Assembly (NCBI RefSeq): GCF_030408395.1
Contig: NZ_CP046980.1
Location: 806,001-870,000, forward strand
Direction: 5' to 3'
From: Corynebacterium aquatimens
Lineage (GTDB): Bacteria > Actinomycetota > Actinomycetes > Mycobacteriales > Mycobacteriaceae
DNA: 64,000 bases
Shown: positions 59,753 to 64,000 of the stretch, one piece after another
Layout of the letters: the number at the start of each line of letters is the position of its first letter
Position numbering within the stretch: the first letter of the stretch is position 1
The notes under the pieces: generated by a model
The model's database searches: none
Told to the model about the DNA's origin: nothing
What the model saw: the letters and a program-made list of their open reading frames with translations, nothing else
Translations under genes and position numbers: made by a program

Positions 59753-60421
59753 GTGAAGGTTACCTTGACCAAGTCCACACCGACCACGTCCACACTCGTG
59801 CCGGCACGTTCAACCGCGAAAAAAGCCATGGCTGCAGCAGTGGCGTGCAGCGCTGCCCTGGCGCTGGCGGCCTGCTCCCAGGATGAGGAAAAAGATGAGG
59901 GCAAGGGTGAAGGTGGAAACGCGCCGGCGTCGTCTGCGGCAGCCCCCGTTGCGCCGCCGCCGACCGCGGAAGAACTCAATGCCGTTCTTGTGCGCGCAGC
60001 TGACCCGAACCTGCCGATGGACCAGCGCGTCAAGAGCGTCCAGGGCGGCGAAAACGCTGCAGACATCTTCGCGCGCATGACGCAGATTAAAGAGGAAACC
60101 GGCGCGAACTTCCAGGTTGTACCGCCGATCCTGCCGGGATACACCCCGAATGAAGTTCTGGCCACAGTCAACCTGACCCAGCCGGACCAAGGCCCGTCGA
60201 AGGCAGACAACGTGACCTTCGTCTACGAAGAAGGCCAGTGGAAGCTGTCCCAGATGTGGGCATGCACACTGATTAAGAACACGCTTCCGCCGGAAGAAGT
60301 CCCGGGCATGTGCGCGGACACTTCCGCCGCGCCGGCACCGGCACCGGCGAACCCTGCGCCGCAGGGCGACAACGCGGACACGCCACAGGCTCCAGCCCAA
60401 GGCGGTGCTCCGGAGCTGTAA
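59753..60421 (+). CDS. Mtb12-like lipoprotein
   Basis: 222-residue exported lipoprotein starting at GTG with GGAG upstream. Signal peptide with lipobox LAAC (Cys41), an acidic Lys/Glu/Gly linker, then one globular domain (about residues 68-185) resembling the low-molecular-weight antigen Mtb12 family (ELNAVLVRAADPNLPMDQRVKSVQGG, VTFVYEEGQWKLSQ). The C-terminus is Ala/Pro-rich. The family is common in Mycobacteriales; function is unknown. Confidence 0.82.
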   Translation: MKVTLTKSTPTTSTLVPARSTAKKAMAAAVACSAALALAACSQDEEKDEGKGEGGNAPASSAAAPVAPPPTAEELNAVLVRAADPNLPMDQRVKSVQGGENAADIFARMTQIKEETGANFQVVPPILPGYTPNEVLATVNLTQPDQGPSKADNVTFVYEEGQWKLSQMWACTLIKNTLPPEEVPGMCADTSAAPAPAPANPAPQGDNADTPQAPAQGGAPEL

Positions 60422-60507
60422 AGGCCCGCGGCAGCCGGCTGGCAGCAAGAGCGCCGCAGCAAGCGCGCCGCGGTGAGCCGAGCAAGCGGCTGAGCGCTAG
60501 TCAGCCT

Positions 60508-62211
60508 CTATTCATCGTCGCGCCACACTTCTTCCGTCCACAGCGTGGACAGGGTGAGGATCGTGGCGCGGCGATCTTTTTTGGCGATACGTTCGCGCCA
60601 GCGGTGGCGCACCCAGCGGTCGTGGCTGGTGATCACGACGGTGCCCGCGAAATCGTCGAGGGCGTTTTCCAGTTCCTCGGCGAGAGCGAGGGACAGATGG
60701 TTAGTCGGCTCGTCGAGAAGCAAAAGGTCCGGTGGGCTGGCCAAAATGATGCCCAGTGACACGCGTCGGCGCTGCCCCAAGGAAAGGTCGTCTAAGCGTT
60801 TCGCGGCCTGTTCGTCGGTCATGAGGCCCATTTCCACCAGGGTGGGGGCGCCCGCGGGGGCGTGGGCTTCGAAGACGTCGTTGGGCGTAAGCGACAGATC
60901 GTTCCAGCTGTCGTCTTGCTCCAAGCGGGCGATCGTCAGTTCTTCCGGTATCAGGATGTCGCCGTTGTAGGTCGTAAGTTCGCCGTCGATAATGCGCAGA
61001 AGCGTCGATTTGCCGGAGCCGTTGGGCCCCTCGACGAGAAGTTGCTGGCCCGGTTGCACCTTGAAGCTAATCGGCGCGAGGCGGTCCGGCACCTCAAGGT
61101 CCTTCGCCACGATCGCAGGCACGCCTAACGACGTCGCGGTGTGCGGCGGCAGGCCCTGAAAACTGAGGCGCTTCGGCGGCGCGGGAATTTCATAACGCTT
61201 CAGCGTTTCCAGGCGGTTTTCCGCCGCCTTCCTGCGGGCACCAATAGTTTTCGCCGCGCGGTCAGCGAAGAATTTCGCGCTCGCGCGGGTGTCGCTTTTG
61301 CTTTCCGACGAATGGAAGACGTCGTCTTCCGTCGCACCAGCTGCCTTCTCTAGCCGGGTGCGTTCGTGTTCTTGTGCCGCGTAATCGGTGGCCCAGCGGC
61401 GGCGGCGTTCCTCACGCGCAGCCAGGTAATCGGTGAAGTCGCCGGTGAAGCGGGCGCCCTGCTTGGTTTCTTCGCCGTACCCGCCCTCCGAGCCGAGGCC
61501 CAAGTCCAAATCCACGAGACTGTCGCAGGCGGTGTCGAGGAAATAACGGTCGTGGGAGGCAATCAGCACGGGGCCCTTGAATTCGGTGACTTCACTGACC
61601 AGGAAGTCCACTGCTTCATCGTCTAAGTGGTTGGTTGGCTCGTCCAAAACCATTGCGTCGACCGGGCGCAGAAGCAGCGTGGCAAGCGCAAAACGACGAC
61701 GCTGCCCACCGGACATCTCACCCAAAGGAGTGTCCAAATCCACCCCCGCCAAACCCAAACCTGCCAAAACGGTGGCGACGCGGGCATCAAGCTCCCACAC
61801 GCCGGAATGCTCAGCGCGAGCCAGCGCCAAATCAAATTCCTCAGACAGGGATGCGCTGTTTGCCCCTTGCGACGCGTCAGCCATTTTCAACGAGAGTTCC
61901 TCAATGGCGCGTTCGACGCCGCGGAGTTCGTCGACGGCGTCGTCGATAAGCATGCGTGCGGGCGAAGAAAACGGCAGGGACGTCTCTTGCGCAATGAACC
62001 CCGTGATCGGTGGGGTGATGATCGTGCCCGCGGTGGGGGAGAGTTCCCCCGCAATCAGCGACAGCAGCGTGGATTTGCCCGAACCGTTCTCCCCGATCAA
62101 ACCCGTGACGGCCCCGGACGGAACCGCGAAAGAAATATCGGTGAGCACGCGGTGGCCATCTGGGTACGAAAAACTGACTCCGTCGAGGCCAATGTGCAAA
62201 GGTGCAACCAT
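60508..62211 (-). CDS. ABC-F family ATPase
   Basis: 567-residue soluble protein with two ABC domains and no membrane segments, so a ribosome-associated ABC-F protein rather than a transporter. Domain 1: GENGSGKST, MSGGQRRRFAL, VLDEPTNHLDD. Domain 2: GPNGSGKST, LSLGQRRRVSL, LLDEPTNHLS. The charged linker between them (about 240-310, EERRRRWATDYAAQEHERTRLEK) is the P-site tRNA interaction motif region. Translation-factor or antibiotic-protection roles cannot be told apart from sequence. Confidence 0.92.
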   Translation of the reverse strand: MVAPLHIGLDGVSFSYPDGHRVLTDISFAVPSGAVTGLIGENGSGKSTLLSLIAGELSPTAGTIITPPITGFIAQETSLPFSSPARMLIDDAVDELRGVERAIEELSLKMADASQGANSASLSEEFDLALARAEHSGVWELDARVATVLAGLGLAGVDLDTPLGEMSGGQRRRFALATLLLRPVDAMVLDEPTNHLDDEAVDFLVSEVTEFKGPVLIASHDRYFLDTACDSLVDLDLGLGSEGGYGEETKQGARFTGDFTDYLAAREERRRRWATDYAAQEHERTRLEKAAGATEDDVFHSSESKSDTRASAKFFADRAAKTIGARRKAAENRLETLKRYEIPAPPKRLSFQGLPPHTATSLGVPAIVAKDLEVPDRLAPISFKVQPGQQLLVEGPNGSGKSTLLRIIDGELTTYNGDILIPEELTIARLEQDDSWNDLSLTPNDVFEAHAPAGAPTLVEMGLMTDEQAAKRLDDLSLGQRRRVSLGIILASPPDLLLLDEPTNHLSLALAEELENALDDFAGTVVITSHDRWVRHRWRERIAKKDRRATILTLSTLWTEEVWRDDE

Positions 62212-62276
62212 GGTTTTTCAACCTACCGCAGCGCGACGTGCGCTGGGTGATCGTCGTGGTTGATGGGCGCTGCGAC

Positions 62277-62282
62277 TACTAT
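62277..62282 (+). promoter_or_regulatory. Candidate -10 for lspA
   Basis: TACTAT ends 9 bases before the ATG at 62292, giving a start of transcription within about two bases of the ATG. Confidence 0.35.
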
Positions 62283-62291
62283 CAGGGGTCG

Positions 62292-62843
62292 ATGACTACG
62301 CGGAACACTCCCCCCACCAGACTCACCCGACTTTCCGTCGTCGCGGGCATTATGGTGGCGGTTGCTGCCGTTGACCAGCTGATCAAGCAGATCATGGTGT
62401 CCTGGCTTGCGCCCGGCGAAGCGTACCCCGTGATCGGGGACTGGGCGCGATTCAAACTGGTCTTCAATCCAGGGGCCGCGTTTTCCATGGGGGCGAACTC
62501 AACCTGGCTGTTCACCACCATCCAACTCGCCTTCGTGGTGGGGGCGTTGGTCTTCGCTCCGCGAATGAACGGACGGTGGGAGCGCATCGGCCTAGCGTTG
62601 ATCGCCGGTGGGGCACTGGGTAACCTAATCGACCGCTTAGCCCGCGAACCGGGCTTTTGGTTCGGCCACGTGGTGGACTACATCTCCATCGGTAGCTTTG
62701 CCATCTTCAACCTTGCCGACGTCGCGATCAACATAGGCGTGGCCGTTTTCATCGCCGCGATGCTGTTTGAGAACGCCGCCGCGACGGACGATGCCGTCGC
62801 AGCGGACGGAGCCGCAGCGACGAAGGGAAAGGGAGCGGCATGA
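62292..62843 (+). CDS. lspA: Lipoprotein signal peptidase II
   Basis: 183-residue membrane aspartic protease that cleaves lipoprotein signals before the lipid-modified Cys (such as those of CtaC and the lipoproteins in this window). Four membrane segments. Catalytic aspartates lie in GNLIDRL and in [18 protein letters not shown] is a family block. The C-terminal tail is a short Ala-rich extension. The ATG at 62292 is used rather than upstream in-frame codons. It overlaps the next gene by ATGA. Confidence 0.95.
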   Translation: MTTRNTPPTRLTRLSVVAGIMVAVAAVDQLIKQIMVSWLAPGEAYPVIGDWARFKLVFNPGAAFSMGANSTWLFTTIQLAFVVGALVFAPRMNGRWERIGLALIAGGALGNLIDRLAREPGFWFGHVVDYISIGSFAIFNLADVAINIGVAVFIAAMLFENAAATDDAVAADGAAATKGKGAA

Positions 62844-63766
62844 CGCAGGGCTACCGATCCCTCCCCGTGCCGGAGGCGTGCGAAGGCATGCGCGTGGACG
62901 CCGCGGTGGCGAAGATCTTTGGTGTCTCACGCACGGTGGCGGCGGAGATGGCAGCGGGCGGGGACGTGGCTGTCAACGGTGCCGCGGTGAACAAGTCCGA
63001 GCGCGTCGCCGCGGGTCAGTCGCTGGAGGTCACCCTTCCAGCGCCGAAAACGACGCCGATGCCGAAGGCGGAGCTCGTTGAGGGCCTCGAGGTCCTGTAC
63101 CACGACGAGGACGTGATCGTGGTGGATAAACCCGTGGGCGTCGCCGCGCACCCGACCTTGGGGTGGGAGGGTCCAACGGTGGTTGGTGGATTGACCGCTG
63201 CCGGTTTCACGCTGCCGGACGCGGGGCCGCCGGAGCGCAAGGGCATTGTCCAACGGCTCGACGTTGGCACGTCGGGGGTCATGGTGGTTGCGCAATCTAT
63301 CCCGGGGTATTCGGTCCTCAAGCGCGCTTTCAAAGAGCGCACGGTGGATAAGACCTACCACGCGGTGGTCCAGGGGCTGCCGGATCCGATCGTCGGAACG
63401 ATTGATGCGCCGATCGGTCGCCACCCAAGTTCCGGGTGGAAGTTCGCTGTGACTTCCGACGGGCGCCAATCAGTGACGCACTACGAGGTCGTCGAGGCCT
63501 TCCGCGAGGCCAGTTTGCTCGACATTCACCTTGAAACGGGCCGCACGCACCAGATCCGCGTCCACATGTCCTCGGTTGGTCACCCGTGCGTGGGCGACCC
63601 CATGTACGGCGCAAATCCAAAGCTCAGCGCCCGCGTTGGTCTGGACCGTCAGTGGCTCCACGCCGTGAGCCTCGGCTTTGTTCACCCCGGCACGGGGAAG
63701 TGGATGGAGGTAACCTCTCCCTACCCGGCCGATTTGCGCCACGCGTTGGACGTTCTGCGGGCATGA
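62840..63766 (+). CDS. rluD: RluD-type 23S rRNA pseudouridine synthase
   Basis: 308-residue pseudouridine synthase. An N-terminal S4 RNA-binding domain ([34 protein letters not shown]) is followed by the catalytic domain, with the catalytic Asp in [14 protein letters not shown] and the later [23 protein letters not shown]. The lspA-rluD pair, joined here by ATGA, is widely conserved. Its stop overlaps the next ATG. Confidence 0.94.
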   Translation: MTQGYRSLPVPEACEGMRVDAAVAKIFGVSRTVAAEMAAGGDVAVNGAAVNKSERVAAGQSLEVTLPAPKTTPMPKAELVEGLEVLYHDEDVIVVDKPVGVAAHPTLGWEGPTVVGGLTAAGFTLPDAGPPERKGIVQRLDVGTSGVMVVAQSIPGYSVLKRAFKERTVDKTYHAVVQGLPDPIVGTIDAPIGRHPSSGWKFAVTSDGRQSVTHYEVVEAFREASLLDIHLETGRTHQIRVHMSSVGHPCVGDPMYGANPKLSARVGLDRQWLHAVSLGFVHPGTGKWMEVTSPYPADLRHALDVLRA

Positions 63767-64000
63767 GGAAGCAATTGCGGGCGCTCGCCGTCGTCATCAT
63801 CGTCCTTGTTATCCCGCTCGGAATCTGGGTACTCGGCGAACGCGCCCAAAAAACGCCTCCCATCCAGGGCGATCAGCTCGGCATGGAGGCTGGCGAAAGC
63901 TTCGACGACTACACCCAGCGTGCGAAAGCAACGCATGAATTGCTTGACGACGACACCTCATTCTTCGCGTTGGTCACCTTCCGTCATCCGCTGGATACTG
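63763..64000 (+). CDS. Membrane-anchored protein of unknown function, cut by window edge
   Basis: The ATG overlaps the rluD stop (ATGA). The visible 79 residues are MRKQ followed by one membrane segment ([21 protein letters not shown]) and an extracytoplasmic region ([31 protein letters not shown]). I do not recognise the family. Translational coupling suggests a third member of the lspA-rluD operon. Confidence 0.7.
   Translation, partial: MRKQLRALAVVIIVLVIPLGIWVLGERAQKTPPIQGDQLGMEAGESFDDYTQRAKATHELLDDDTSFFALVTFRHPLDT

Overview
The window is a 64 kb stretch of a Corynebacterium (Mycobacteriales) chromosome. The evidence is the gene content and order: a bcc-aa3 respiratory set (ctaC-ctaF, ctaE-qcrCAB), the amidotransferase LtsA/AsnB, mannolipid genes (pimB', mptA), pknL next to an Rv2175c-like regulator, and a complete mraZ-to-wag31 division and cell-wall cluster. 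GTG starts, probable leaderless mRNAs and GlxR-, DtxR- and MraZ-type operators fit the same group. I cannot name the species. I see no rRNA or tRNA gene, insertion sequence, prophage or CRISPR array. The window is a conserved core region; what is novel here is mostly in the intergenic DNA.

Layout. 1-6970: the E2 acyltransferase gene (cut by the window edge), a small conserved gene, pepA, ilvE, cobT, a DUF3043 membrane protein and an A-type Fe-S carrier. 6981-15650: ltsA and the cytochrome oxidase / cytochrome bc1 genes (ctaD is not here). 15651-18091: two secreted NlpC/P60 cell-wall hydrolases, the first behind a ydaO-type cyclic-di-AMP riboswitch. 18088-29176: pimB', glucokinase, an acyltransferase, an exoribonuclease, DAHP synthase, pknL and its likely substrate, a GNAT-idsA-mptA operon and two small conserved genes. 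29461-50136: the division cluster mraZ, rsmH, ftsL, ftsI, murE, murF, mraY, murD, ftsW, murG, murC, ftsQ, ftsZ, pgeF, a YggS-type gene, sepF, yggT and wag31. 50425-53439: a copper-type P-ATPase divergent from a Met/His-rich lipoprotein. 53504-64000: ileS, dinB, asparaginase, an Mtb12-like lipoprotein, an ABC-F ATPase, lspA, an RluD-type pseudouridine synthase and a truncated membrane-anchored protein.

The parts fit together around the envelope. The mur/fts genes make and septate peptidoglycan, LtsA amidates it, the NlpC/P60 enzymes cut it, PimB' and MptA build the mannolipids, and Wag31 directs polar growth. The most useful non-coding observations are: the c-di-AMP riboswitch; a five-step 10-bp GTGGG ladder before mraZ; near-identical 23-bp imperfect palindromes before both ftsZ and wag31 (candidate sites for one MerR-type regulator such as FtsR); two GlxR-type palindromes; two unrelated 13-bp-period tandem arrays; a pair of inverted AAACGTTT palindromes and a duplicated hairpin, each between convergent genes; and an apparent CTG start codon for pimB'.
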